37,460 bases of DNA from Fibrobacter sp. (GTDB taxonomy: Bacteria; Fibrobacterota; Fibrobacteria; Fibrobacterales; Fibrobacteraceae): the NCBI GenBank assembly GCA_017530965.1, contig JAFXLS010000150.1:1-37460 (forward strand), in the 5' to 3' direction. The position numbers were made by a program, and so were the translations under genes. Shown piece by piece: positions 24,285-32,699 of this stretch; position 1 is the stretch's first letter; each line of letters starts with the position of its first letter. The notes below the pieces were generated by a model. It did no database searches. It saw only the letters and a list, made by a program, of their open reading frames with translations, and was not told where the DNA came from.

Positions 24285-25535
24285 TTATTTTGTCGCGTAC
24301 TTACGCGCTTCTTTAATGATATCTTCTTCGCCATCGACGTGATGATTCCGCATCACGAATTTACCGTTACAGATAACCGAATGAATGGCGCTGGAATCAG
24401 CAGCGTACACCCAGTTGCTTACTAGGTTATAGTTCGGCGCAAGGCGTTCATTCTTCAAGTCGAGCAACAGGGCGTCTGCCAAAAAGTCATCAGCAATAAG
24501 CCCCGCCGGAATTCCATAGGCAAGCGCCGTATTCCAAGTCGCCATTTCAAGCGCCTCTATCGCCGGTAACGATTCCGCCTTGCCGGTCTTCGGTTCCACC
24601 TTTGCAATCAGCGAAATCAGCTTCATTTCTTCGTGCATGTCCAAGTTGTTGTTCGACGAGGCACCGTCGGTACCAAGCCCCACAAGCACGCCGCTATCAA
24701 GCAGCGCATTCACCTTCGGGATGCCGCTACCGAGCTTCAAGTTCGAGCACGGATTCAAAATCGCCGCCGATTCCGATTCGGCCATCAGCGACATTTCATA
24801 TTCGTTCAGGTGAACGCAGTGCGCTCCCACAAAATTTCCGCCAAGAATTCCCCACTTGTCGAGGAGTTCTACGGGAGTGCAGCCGTACTGTTTTTTGCAA
24901 TCCTTGACTTCTTTGAGCGTTTCAGACAAATGAGTGTGCAGGATGTAATTTTCGTCGCGGGCTACTTTGGCACATCGCTTGAAGATTTTTTCACCGACAG
25001 TGTAAATGCTGTGCGGCATCACGGCAAGCTTTACACGGTCCGATTCCAAGCGGTGATCCTGCAAGAACTTGAAATTCTCTTCGATGTGTTCAGGCGTATC
25101 CAAGTTTTCGGCAATCGTCACGCCAATCGCCGCACGGATCCCCATTTCCTTGACCACCTTCATGGTGACTTCGCGACGCCAGTACATATCCGAAAAGAAC
25201 ACCGTCCCCGACTTGATCATTTCAAGCACGGCAAGGCGCGTTCCGATTTCAATATCCTTGGCGGTGAGCTTGGCCTCGAACGGCCAGATATATTCTTGCA
25301 ACCATTTTTGGAGCGGCATGTCATCGGCATAACCACGCAAAAGGGTCATAGCGGCATGAGTGTGACCATTATAAAACGGCGGAACAATGGCTAGACCATC
25401 GCAATTTATCACCTCGGCCTTATCCCTGTCACGCTCTGTAAATGGTCTCCCCACCTTTGAAAATTTCTTTCCCGATATCAAGATATCTTGTTTCTTGCCC
25501 TGAAATAGTACAGATTGGAGTATCATTTTGGCCAT
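24285..25535 (-). CDS. mtaD: 5-methylthioadenosine/S-adenosylhomocysteine deaminase
   Basis: The 416-residue amidohydrolase has the metal-binding NGHTHAAM (His58, His60) and the MtaD/TrzA-family segment LLRGYADDMPLQKWLQEYIWP. Later ligands include HTHLSE (about 200), GAHCVHL and GLGTDGASSNN with the catalytic Asp. Enzymes of this type deaminate methylthioadenosine, S-adenosylhomocysteine or adenosine, and salvage products of SAM use. The exact substrate is inferred from family. A GTGAG stretch precedes the ATG. The gene diverges from the CNB-GGDEF gene. Confidence 0.9.
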   Translation of the reverse strand: MAKMILQSVLFQGKKQDILISGKKFSKVGRPFTERDRDKAEVINCDGLAIVPPFYNGHTHAAMTLLRGYADDMPLQKWLQEYIWPFEAKLTAKDIEIGTRLAVLEMIKSGTVFFSDMYWRREVTMKVVKEMGIRAAIGVTIAENLDTPEHIEENFKFLQDHRLESDRVKLAVMPHSIYTVGEKIFKRCAKVARDENYILHTHLSETLKEVKDCKKQYGCTPVELLDKWGILGGNFVGAHCVHLNEYEMSLMAESESAAILNPCSNLKLGSGIPKVNALLDSGVLVGLGTDGASSNNNLDMHEEMKLISLIAKVEPKTGKAESLPAIEALEMATWNTALAYGIPAGLIADDFLADALLLDLKNERLAPNYNLVSNWVYAADSSAIHSVICNGKFVMRNHHVDGEEDIIKEARKYATK

Positions 25536-25605
25536 AAAAGCTCACTTTTTACCATGTTTTTTCCAAAAATATAATTTATAAAAAACTATTTGACCTTTTT
25601 TTGTA

Positions 25606-25611
25606 TATAAT
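25606..25611 (+). promoter_or_regulatory. Putative -10 element just before the CNB-GGDEF start codon
   Basis: A perfect TATAAT ends 6 bp before the ATG at 25618. If used, transcription would start at or next to the A of the start codon, giving a leaderless mRNA. No ribosome-binding site is present. No matching -35 at 17 bp is visible; TTGACC at 25590-25595 is too close (10 bp). Confidence 0.4.
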
Positions 25612-25617
25612 TATGGT

Positions 25618-26616
25618 ATGAGCAACACTGAACTGGAAACATTGCCCATATCCAGGGCAGAATTTCAGCGACAGGAAATTTTCAAGAATGTCGCTTTCGA
25701 AAGCCTGGCAGGATACCTGCTGGGTTGTAAAACAGTTTACCCGGCACCGGGCTCTCTGCTTATTGACCCATCACAACCCCAAAGACGCCTTTATGTTCTT
25801 TTGGAAGGCCTGATGGAAGTTCAGGTGGAATCCCAAGGTGGCACCTACAAGAGCGATATTCACCCAGGACACTGCGCCGGCGAAATGTCCATTTTCGAAA
25901 ACCTCAAGCCCAGCGCCAAAGTTTATGCAAAAGAAAACTGCAAGGTCCTGATTATCGAAGCAGAAACCGCTCTCGCCATGCTCAACGCCTCTCATGACCT
26001 CTGCCTGAACTTCTTGCAAATTATGAGTCACCGCATTCGCAACAGTAACAGGGTTGTTTGCGAAGAAGAATACCATATCCGTTGCATCGAAGAAAATGCG
26101 AAGGTGGACGCCCTAACGGGCCTGCATAACCGTCGGTGGCTAGAAGAAATGTACACCCGCGAATTGAAGCGCAGCAATGCAGGAGACCTGCACCTTTCAG
26201 CCTTCATGGTGGATATCGACCACTTCAAGAGCATCAACGACAACTACGGTCACCTCGTAGGCGACCAGGTGCTTATTGCAGTGGCTAAGGGAATCCTGCA
26301 ATGCTTAAGGCCGACCGACATGCCTGTGCGCTACGGTGGCGAAGAATTCACCATCTTTTTGCCGGGAACAAACGTAGAAAACGCAAAGATTGTAGGCGAA
26401 AGGCTTCGTGCTTTTATCGAAGCCATGAAAATTCCGCTTCACAAGGGTAAAGACACCCTATCTGTAACCATCAGCGTCGGCTTTACCGAGCGCAAAAAAG
26501 AAGACACCGTCGAGACAATCATCAAACGCGCCGACGACGCTCTTTACCACGCCAAGCAATCAGGCCGAAACCGAGTGTGTCTGAACCTCGGCGATGGCTC
26601 TATGTTTTTGTTTTAA
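25618..26616 (+). CDS. Cyclic-nucleotide-binding-domain diguanylate cyclase
   Basis: The 332-residue soluble protein joins an N-terminal cNMP-binding (CRP-type) domain (about 15-140, with the PGHCAGEMSIFENLKPSAKVYA phosphate-cassette region) to a C-terminal GGDEF domain (about 160-328). The active site is intact: VDIDHFKSIND, then GGEEF at 240-244. An I-site RxxD (Arg231-Asp234) lies exactly five residues before GGEEF, so product inhibition by c-di-GMP is expected. The cassette lacks the Arg typical of cAMP binders at the usual place, so the ligand is open. It should make c-di-GMP in response to a small ligand. It shares a bidirectional terminator with hisD. Confidence 0.93.
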   Translation: MSNTELETLPISRAEFQRQEIFKNVAFESLAGYLLGCKTVYPAPGSLLIDPSQPQRRLYVLLEGLMEVQVESQGGTYKSDIHPGHCAGEMSIFENLKPSAKVYAKENCKVLIIEAETALAMLNASHDLCLNFLQIMSHRIRNSNRVVCEEEYHIRCIEENAKVDALTGLHNRRWLEEMYTRELKRSNAGDLHLSAFMVDIDHFKSINDNYGHLVGDQVLIAVAKGILQCLRPTDMPVRYGGEEFTIFLPGTNVENAKIVGERLRAFIEAMKIPLHKGKDTLSVTISVGFTERKKEDTVETIIKRADDALYHAKQSGRNRVCLNLGDGSMFLF

Positions 26617-26644
26617 AAAAACTCCCCTAAAGGGGAGTTTTTTT
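26615..26644. terminator. Bidirectional terminator between the GGDEF gene and hisD
   Basis: AAAAAAACTCCCC pairs with GGGGAGTTTTTTT around TAAA, a perfect 13-bp stem with T-runs in both directions. Both converging genes end beside it. Confidence 0.92.
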
Positions 26645-26664
26645 CATTGTTCTTTTATTTTCTT

Positions 26665-27954
26665 CTAGAGACGCTTCAGCACAGCAGCGGCGTGGTGAAT
26701 AAAGCCTTCTTCAGTAGCGACGGCGGCGATAGCCTTCGCATTCTTCTTGATGGCCTTTTCACTGTAGCGGATGATGCTCATACGCTTGAGGAAGTCGTAG
26801 ACTCCGAGCGGGCTAAAGAAGCGGCCCGTACCGTTCGTCGGTAGCACATGGTTCGGACCCGCAAAATAGTCGCCCACCGGTTCGCTAGACCACGGGCCGA
26901 TAAACACAGCACCCGCGTTCTCGATCTGGGCTGCCATCGATTCGGCTTCGGCGGTCATCACTTCCAAATGTTCCGGAGCGATGCGGTTGGCAATTTCGAC
27001 ACCGTCGAACCAGTCCTTCACCACAAGGATGCGACCGAAGTTGCCAAGCACCTTTTCGAGGAGATCGCGCTTCGGGGAATTTTCCACCTGCACGTCGACG
27101 CAAGCGGAAATCATCTGGGCAGTTTCCATGTTGTCGGTAATGCAGATAGCTGCTTCAAAGCCGGAACCGTGTTCCGCCTGAGAAAGCAGGTCTGCAGCGA
27201 CAAAGTCCGGATCGCAGGTGTTATCGGCCATCACCAGCACTTCGCTGGGACCAGCCACCATGTCGATATCCACGACACCGAAAACTTCCTTCTTGGCGAT
27301 AGCGGCAAAGACGTTACCCGGGCCCACAATCTTGTCGACGCGTTCCACGACGGTCTTGCCCTTGGCATCCTTGGCTCCGTAAGCAAGCAGGCCGATAGCC
27401 TGAGCGCCACCGATGTGGTAAACTTCATCAATGCCCAATTCCTGGAGCACGAATGCCACAGCACGGTTGATTTCGCCCTTGATTGGGGTCACAACCACGA
27501 TATCCTGAACGCCCGCCACCAGAGCCGGAACGGCGTTCATAATCACGGTACTCGGGTAAATGCCTGCACCACCCGGCACATAAAGACCCACGCGCTTCAT
27601 GGGGCGAATACGCTGACCGAGGACTACCCCATCGGCCCCTTCCATGAGCCAGGATTCTTCCATCTGGTTCTTGTGGAAGTCGCGAACATTCTTGATAGCC
27701 TGCTTCAAGGCCTTCTGGAGTTCCTTGGGGCACTTGGCGGCAGACTTCGCGATGGCAGATGCCGGGACGCGAATGTTCTTGCCCTTGAGGCCGTCAAACT
27801 TCTGGGCGTATTCCGTTGCCTTGGCGATACCGCCCTTCTTGATGTCGGCAAGGATCTGCATCACCTTGTCATGGATTTCTCTGGACGGAGCGACTTCGCG
27901 TCCGCAGATGCGTTCAATTTCAGCAGATTTCGGAGTAACTTTTACAATTTGCAT
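26665..27954 (-). CDS. hisD: Histidinol dehydrogenase
   Basis: The 429-residue enzyme catalyses the last two oxidations of histidine synthesis, from L-histidinol to L-histidine. Zinc ligands and catalytic residues are in the expected places: Gln259 and His262 (SQAEHGSG), Glu328-His329 (PEHLE), Asp362 (GDY) and His421 near the end. NAD-binding segments PGGAGIYPSTV and GPGNVFAA are present. It is the last gene of a run beginning with the tyrosine kinase and cimA; only 3 bp separate it from cimA. No other his gene is nearby, so histidine synthesis genes are scattered in this genome. Confidence 0.97.
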   Translation of the reverse strand: MQIVKVTPKSAEIERICGREVAPSREIHDKVMQILADIKKGGIAKATEYAQKFDGLKGKNIRVPASAIAKSAAKCPKELQKALKQAIKNVRDFHKNQMEESWLMEGADGVVLGQRIRPMKRVGLYVPGGAGIYPSTVIMNAVPALVAGVQDIVVVTPIKGEINRAVAFVLQELGIDEVYHIGGAQAIGLLAYGAKDAKGKTVVERVDKIVGPGNVFAAIAKKEVFGVVDIDMVAGPSEVLVMADNTCDPDFVAADLLSQAEHGSGFEAAICITDNMETAQMISACVDVQVENSPKRDLLEKVLGNFGRILVVKDWFDGVEIANRIAPEHLEVMTAEAESMAAQIENAGAVFIGPWSSEPVGDYFAGPNHVLPTNGTGRFFSPLGVYDFLKRMSIIRYSEKAIKKNAKAIAAVATEEGFIHHAAAVLKRL

Positions 27955-27957
27955 AAC

Positions 27958-29661
27958 TTACTTTTTCCTTGAAACCCCGGCGAGGTTACGGACCTTGCGA
28001 GCAGTCAACTTTTTTGCCGTCTCAGGCACGGCATCTTCTTTCGCCTTGGCCGGTTCAACAGGCTTCACATCCAGATGCTTGTAGGCACCTTCGATAACCT
28101 TGTTATCCACCAGAATCTTGTAGGTGAGGCCATCAACAAACGCCATCCAAGACGCTTCGATGATGTTGCTAGAAACACCCACCACGTTCCAGTAGCCCTT
28201 TTCGTCGCCGAAGGTCGTCCACACGCGAACCGTCGCGTCAGAGGCAACCTTGGAACCCAGCACGCGGACTTTATAGTCGTCGAGCTTGACCTTCGCCATG
28301 TTCGGGAAGAACGGGAGCAAAGCTTTGCGCAGCGCCGCATCCAAAGCGTTCACCGGGCCGTCGCCTTCGCTCACCTGATGGCTAATCTTGTCACCAATTT
28401 GGAGCTTGACCGTAGCCTGGGAAACGGAAACACCCTGCGGTGTCTTGTCTTCGATGACGCGGTAGTTCAGCACCTTGAACGGTTCCTGAACCATACCCAA
28501 GTGACGGTACACGAGCATCTTGAAGCTTGCTTCAGCGCTGTCGAAATGCCAGCCGGCGTTTTCGCGTTCCTTGATCAAAGAAAGCAGACTTGCCACCACC
28601 GGATCCTTCTTGTCGATACCCGGCTTGATAGCCTTGAGTTTTTCGACAACGAGAGAGCCGCCGGCCTGGTCGCTGGTGACGAACACGCGGTCGTTACCCA
28701 CGGCGTGGGGATCGATATGTTCAAAACTGCGAGACACCTTCATGACGCCATCAATGTGTGCGCCACCCTTATGGGCAAAAGCCGCATCGCCCACATACGG
28801 GGCATGGGCATCGCTGGGAAGGTTCACAATCTGGTCCACATTGCTGCTCAACTGACGGAGGCGAGCAATCTTTTTAGCGGCAAAGAACTTGGCACCCATT
28901 TTGAAATGGAGATCGGCGGCGATGGTCGTGAGATTTGCGTTACCGCAACGTTCACCATAACCATTCACCACACCCTGCACCATGGTAGCACCGCTCTTCA
29001 CGGCGTAAATGCTGTTGCACACACCAAGACCGGCATCGTTATGAACATGGATACCGATAGGCGTAGACACGTGCTTCTTCACGTCCTTCACGATTTCTTC
29101 AAGTTCCCAAGGCATGGTACCGCCATTGGTGTCGCAAAGCACGATAAAGTCGGCATGGCCCAGTTCCGCTGCCCTCAGGGTTTCCAGGGCGTACTGAGGA
29201 TTTGCCTTGTAGCCGTCAAAGAAATGTTCCGCATCGTAAATCACCTCTTCGGAATGTTCCTTGAGGTATGCCACAGAAGACTCGATCATGTCGAGGTTTT
29301 CTTCGAGGGTCGTGCGGATAACGTCGGTCACGTGCAAGTCCCAACTCTTTCCGAAAATCGTCTTGACCGGTGCACCGGACTTCACAAGAGCCTGCAACAG
29401 CGGGTCCTTTTCGGGAAGCACCTTGGGGCGACGGGTAGAACCGAAGGCCGCAATCTTCGCATGTTTCAGCTTGACTTCCTTAATCTTTTGGAAGAATTCT
29501 TCGTCAGTGGGGTTGCTGGGGTTCGGCCAGCCGCCTTCGATATAGTCAAAGCCGAAATGGTCCAGGATGCGCGCAATCTGGAGCTTGTCAGCAAGAGAAA
29601 GGCTTATCTTTCTGTCCTGGTTTCCATCGCGGAGAGTCGTGTCGTACAAAAAAACTTTCAT
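27958..29661 (-). CDS. cimA: Citramalate synthase
   Basis: This 567-residue member of the isopropylmalate/homocitrate synthase family condenses pyruvate and acetyl-CoA to citramalate for the threonine-independent route to isoleucine. The catalytic DTTLRDG is at residues 7-13. HVHND and the NGYGERCGNANL segment mark the CimA subgroup (second type), and the C-terminal LeuA dimer/regulatory domain (about 375-530) should give isoleucine feedback control. An extra Lys/Ala-rich tail of about 35 residues follows. The start is 9 bp after the tyrosine kinase stop. LeuB, whose 3' end opens this window, could act in the same pathway as well as in leucine synthesis. Confidence 0.93.
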   Translation of the reverse strand: MKVFLYDTTLRDGNQDRKISLSLADKLQIARILDHFGFDYIEGGWPNPSNPTDEEFFQKIKEVKLKHAKIAAFGSTRRPKVLPEKDPLLQALVKSGAPVKTIFGKSWDLHVTDVIRTTLEENLDMIESSVAYLKEHSEEVIYDAEHFFDGYKANPQYALETLRAAELGHADFIVLCDTNGGTMPWELEEIVKDVKKHVSTPIGIHVHNDAGLGVCNSIYAVKSGATMVQGVVNGYGERCGNANLTTIAADLHFKMGAKFFAAKKIARLRQLSSNVDQIVNLPSDAHAPYVGDAAFAHKGGAHIDGVMKVSRSFEHIDPHAVGNDRVFVTSDQAGGSLVVEKLKAIKPGIDKKDPVVASLLSLIKERENAGWHFDSAEASFKMLVYRHLGMVQEPFKVLNYRVIEDKTPQGVSVSQATVKLQIGDKISHQVSEGDGPVNALDAALRKALLPFFPNMAKVKLDDYKVRVLGSKVASDATVRVWTTFGDEKGYWNVVGVSSNIIEASWMAFVDGLTYKILVDNKVIEGAYKHLDVKPVEPAKAKEDAVPETAKKLTARKVRNLAGVSRKK

Positions 29662-29670
29662 GAGTTCTAT

Positions 29671-31830
29671 TTATTTTCTCTTTTTGTCTTTACCGTAATA
29701 GCTGTACTTGCCATAGCCATAGCTACCGTAACCGTAGCCGTGACCATCGGATTCGCAATGGTTCATTACGAATGCGCGAGGCTTGCCTTCGCAGCAACGA
29801 TCAAGCTTCATCATGGATTCCTTGATCTGGTCCATAGAATGCTTGCCGTAGTGGAGAACAAACAGAGCAAAGTCCACAATCGGGTAAATGAGTTCAGAAT
29901 CGGTTACAAGTTCCAGAGGAGGCGTGTCCACGATAACGATATCGAACTTGGACTTGGCTTCTTCCAAAAGCTTCTTAAAGGTTTCACCACGGAGAAGTTC
30001 ACTGGGCGAAACATCGGTCTTTCCAGCACCGAGCACATAAAGGTTCTTGGTAATGGAATCGGCCACAGCGCTATCCAAAGAGCATTTGCCTTCCAGCACA
30101 TCGCCCAAGCCCTGCTTGCGGTGGCTATACACCACGCCGCGGCGCATGTCGGCATCGATGAGCAACGTCTTCTTGCCAGAACCGGCAAAAAGGGCAGAAA
30201 CGTTCTTGGAAACAAAGGACTTACCCACGCCCGGGATCATACCGGTCACCATCATGACACGCAGATCGGTCGTCGCAAATTCAATAGCCGTATAGAGGGA
30301 ACGGAGCGCTTCGCTGGATGGCGAATCGGGATCGTCTTCCACCAGGGGCTTCGTATTCTTGCCCTTGTTGCGCTTCAAGAGAATTGCATTTTCGGCCTTC
30401 GGAATCTTGGCGTACACGCTAATGCCCGTTTCACGTTCAATTTCAAGGGAGCTACGAACACCGCGCTTGGTCATCTGCAACAGGTAAATCAGCAAGGCAC
30501 CCAGGAGGAATGCACCGCCGACGCAACCGGCAAACACGACCTTCTTGTTGGGCTTAGAGGGCTTGCGTTCAATCTGGGCATAGTCCACAATGCGCACGTT
30601 ACCCACTTCACCGGCACGCACCACACGGAGCTGCTGGATATTGTTAAGCATTGCCGTATACTGGGCATTGTTCACGGTCACTTCTTCTTGCAAGCTCATC
30701 ACGTCTTGCTGGGTACGCGGCATGTTTTCAGCAGACTTCTTGAGTCGAGAAAGTTCCGAACGCAGACGGCTCTGCTGTTGCATAATCGTCTGAACAGCCG
30801 GGTGTTCTTCCTTGAACAAGCGGGTCGCTTCTTGACGCTGCTGTTCCAATTCCAAAACCTGTTTTTCCAATTCCGTGACCTTTTCCAGGTGAACCTTGGT
30901 TTCGCCCGTCATGTCCACAGAACCGATTTTCAAACGATAGTCAGCCAACTTCTTTTCAGCGGAATCCAGCTTCGCCTTGACTCCCGGGAGCTGTTCTTCC
31001 AGGAATTCCAAAGTCTTTTCAGCTTCGGCGCTGCGCATTTCCACATTCTGGCGCAAGTAGATGTTCGCAATGGTGTTCAAGACAGAAGCGGCCTTGTCTG
31101 CATAGCGGTTGGTGTAAGACACACCGATGATACCCGTCTGCTTACCCTTTTCAGCAACATCGAGCTGTTTGACCAAGCCTCGGACCGCATCCAGCGGTTC
31201 GGACTGAGCAAGAACAAACATCTGCCCAGGCCTTGCGAGCAAGTGCTTCACGTGGATTCTGAGAGTATCGCCACCATACGGAGCAGAGAGCGATTCCCCC
31301 ACCTTGCCCTGCAAAAGTTTGACACCTTCGGGAGTGTAAACGGCAATTTCGTCTTCGCCCACAACCTCGGCCATCCACTTTTCAATACGGGCAATTTCAG
31401 GAATATATAGGTTTTCCAAATCCATGCGGCCTTCCTTATGGAGCAGGCGGTCGATGGCTCCCTTCGGATAGGCATTAAAGCAAAGACGTTCCTGTTCAAC
31501 CACATAGGTCAGCACCATGCGGCTCTTGAGGAGTTCAATTTCAGCTTCGGCAGGAGAAGCCACATCCAAGAGGGCACCCATTTCGCCCATGGCTTTACCG
31601 GCCTTGTTACCCTTCACGTCAATCTGCAAAAGTGCGTCGCTCGTATACTGCGGGCGCATCCAGTTAGACGCCAAAAAACCCAGCGCACAGCCGGCGACGA
31701 TACAACAGGCTAAAAAGAACTTATGCTTCAGCAACAAACTCAAGACTTCGAGGATATCAATCTCATCGTCGTCTTTACCCCTTGATGTAGAATTTGTTCC
31801 TGTAGAATTATACTGGTTATTCGGTTCCAT
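29671..31830 (-). CDS. wzc: Polysaccharide co-polymerase/tyrosine autokinase (Wzc-like BY-kinase)
   Basis: The 719-residue protein has a Wzz chain-length domain with a membrane helix near residues 36-55, a long periplasmic coiled coil (about 270-400), a second helix (about 436-458) and a cytoplasmic BY-kinase domain. Walker A is GMIPGVGKS with Lys537, Walker A' is LLIDADMR, and Walker B is IVIVDTPP. The C-terminal tail has a cluster of seven to eight Tyr mixed with Gly (about 697-714), the autophosphorylation site typical of these kinases. It controls capsule or exopolysaccharide length. No polymerase, flippase or glycosyltransferase is in the window. AAAGGAAG precedes the ATG. It leads cimA and hisD. 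Confidence 0.93.
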   Translation of the reverse strand: MEPNNQYNSTGTNSTSRGKDDDEIDILEVLSLLLKHKFFLACCIVAGCALGFLASNWMRPQYTSDALLQIDVKGNKAGKAMGEMGALLDVASPAEAEIELLKSRMVLTYVVEQERLCFNAYPKGAIDRLLHKEGRMDLENLYIPEIARIEKWMAEVVGEDEIAVYTPEGVKLLQGKVGESLSAPYGGDTLRIHVKHLLARPGQMFVLAQSEPLDAVRGLVKQLDVAEKGKQTGIIGVSYTNRYADKAASVLNTIANIYLRQNVEMRSAEAEKTLEFLEEQLPGVKAKLDSAEKKLADYRLKIGSVDMTGETKVHLEKVTELEKQVLELEQQRQEATRLFKEEHPAVQTIMQQQSRLRSELSRLKKSAENMPRTQQDVMSLQEEVTVNNAQYTAMLNNIQQLRVVRAGEVGNVRIVDYAQIERKPSKPNKKVVFAGCVGGAFLLGALLIYLLQMTKRGVRSSLEIERETGISVYAKIPKAENAILLKRNKGKNTKPLVEDDPDSPSSEALRSLYTAIEFATTDLRVMMVTGMIPGVGKSFVSKNVSALFAGSGKKTLLIDADMRRGVVYSHRKQGLGDVLEGKCSLDSAVADSITKNLYVLGAGKTDVSPSELLRGETFKKLLEEAKSKFDIVIVDTPPLELVTDSELIYPIVDFALFVLHYGKHSMDQIKESMMKLDRCCEGKPRAFVMNHCESDGHGYGYGSYGYGKYSYYGKDKKRK

Positions 31831-31872
31831 TTTCTTCCTTTCTAGATTTTATGGGCTAAAAATAGAAAAACC

Positions 31873-31901
31873 AAAAAAGACCGCGGATTTATCCACGGTC
31901 T
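31873..31901 (-). terminator. adk terminator
   Basis: AGACCG-C-GGA (31878-31887) pairs with TCC-A-CGGTCT (31892-31901) with one mismatch. Six T follow on the minus strand. It separates adk from the tyrosine kinase operon. Confidence 0.8.
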
Positions 31902-31927
31902 CTTTAAGCTTTTTGGCTTAACAAAGA

Positions 31928-32575
31928 CTACTTCTTTTTGGAAGCTTTCTTTGCAGCCTTCTTAGCAGCGGGCTTCTTTGCAGAAGCCTTGCAGAACTTC
32001 ACGTAGGCAGCGAGAGTGTCGCAGAACACTTCGTCCGGAGTGTTGTCGCCGTTGATGCGGCTGATGATGGACTTGCTGTACTTGCCGAGCACCTTGGCGG
32101 TAGATTCCTTGTAAACCTTGAGACGGTTCTTAATCACGGCTTCATCAGCGTCATCCTTACGGCCTTCGATCTTGGCGCGGTTCAGGAGGCGTGCAACAAT
32201 GGTCTTTTCGTCCTTGATGTCCAGCACGAAGATGTGCTTCACGTCAACCACAGATTCAATGAGCTTGACCTGTGCAACGGTGCGAGGAATACCGTCGAGG
32301 AGGAGGGTATCCTTGTCCGGATTCACCTTATTGGTGTTCACGAGACCTTCGATGAAACGGCCGAAGATTTCCACAGTAGCTTCATCCGGAACCAAGAGGC
32401 CCTTGCTGGAATAAGAAGCGAGGAGCTTGCCGGATTCGCTGGACGGAGCGATACCACGGAAGATATCACCCGTAGAAATGTGCTTGAGAGAAGTGGTAGC
32501 AGCGAGCTTTGCACCGACGGTACCCTTGCCGGAACCGGGAGCGCCAAAGATAAGGACTGCAGGAATTTTAGCCAT
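31928..32575 (-). CDS. adk: Adenylate kinase with basic C-terminal tail
   Basis: The 215-residue protein is a short-form adenylate kinase that balances ATP, ADP and AMP. The P-loop GAPGSGKGT is at residues 11-19. The AMP-binding STGD and the LLLDGIPRT segment are intact, with RLLNRAKIEGRKDD in the LID hinge. The LID itself is the small, zinc-free type. The last 17 residues are only Lys, Ala, Ser and Pro (AKKPAAKKAAKKASKKK), a histone-like tail not part of the enzyme fold. AGAGG lies 7 bp before the ATG. A second nucleotide kinase identity (UMP-CMP type) is less likely but cannot be fully excluded. Confidence 0.9.
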   Translation of the reverse strand: MAKIPAVLIFGAPGSGKGTVGAKLAATTSLKHISTGDIFRGIAPSSESGKLLASYSSKGLLVPDEATVEIFGRFIEGLVNTNKVNPDKDTLLLDGIPRTVAQVKLIESVVDVKHIFVLDIKDEKTIVARLLNRAKIEGRKDDADEAVIKNRLKVYKESTAKVLGKYSKSIISRINGDNTPDEVFCDTLAAYVKFCKASAKKPAAKKAAKKASKKK

Positions 32576-32630
32576 TGTATAACCTCTTGGGTTGTGTGTT
32601 GTTTAAAATTTGCGTGTAAATATAAAAAAA

Positions 32631-32699
32631 TGTGGAATGTGCAGTGTGTAATGTGAAATTAAATTCATTACACATTACACACCACACACTTCACATTCC
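32631..32699. repeat. Intergenic palindromic repeat, copy B
   Basis: Between clpC and adk, TGTGTAATGTG (32645-32655) and CACATTACACA (32671-32681) are perfect 11-bp complements. The outer arms GGAATGTG (32634-32641) and CACATTCC (32692-32699) are also perfect. The left half closely matches copy A at 15624. It ends at the clpC stop codon. Confidence 0.8.

Noticed and set aside
28075..31410. A 1111-codon open frame on the + strand opposite cimA and the tyrosine kinase gene
   Set aside because: It is the shadow of two well-identified minus-strand genes whose codon choice (few stops in the complementary frame) keeps the antisense frame open. Its translation shows no domain, is unusually rich in His, and spans a gene boundary.
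31846..31874. TTGGTT-N17-TAAAAT as promoter of the tyrosine kinase gene
   Set aside because: Spacing is good, but transcription would begin within the ribosome-binding site only about 9 nt before the ATG. I cannot support it.
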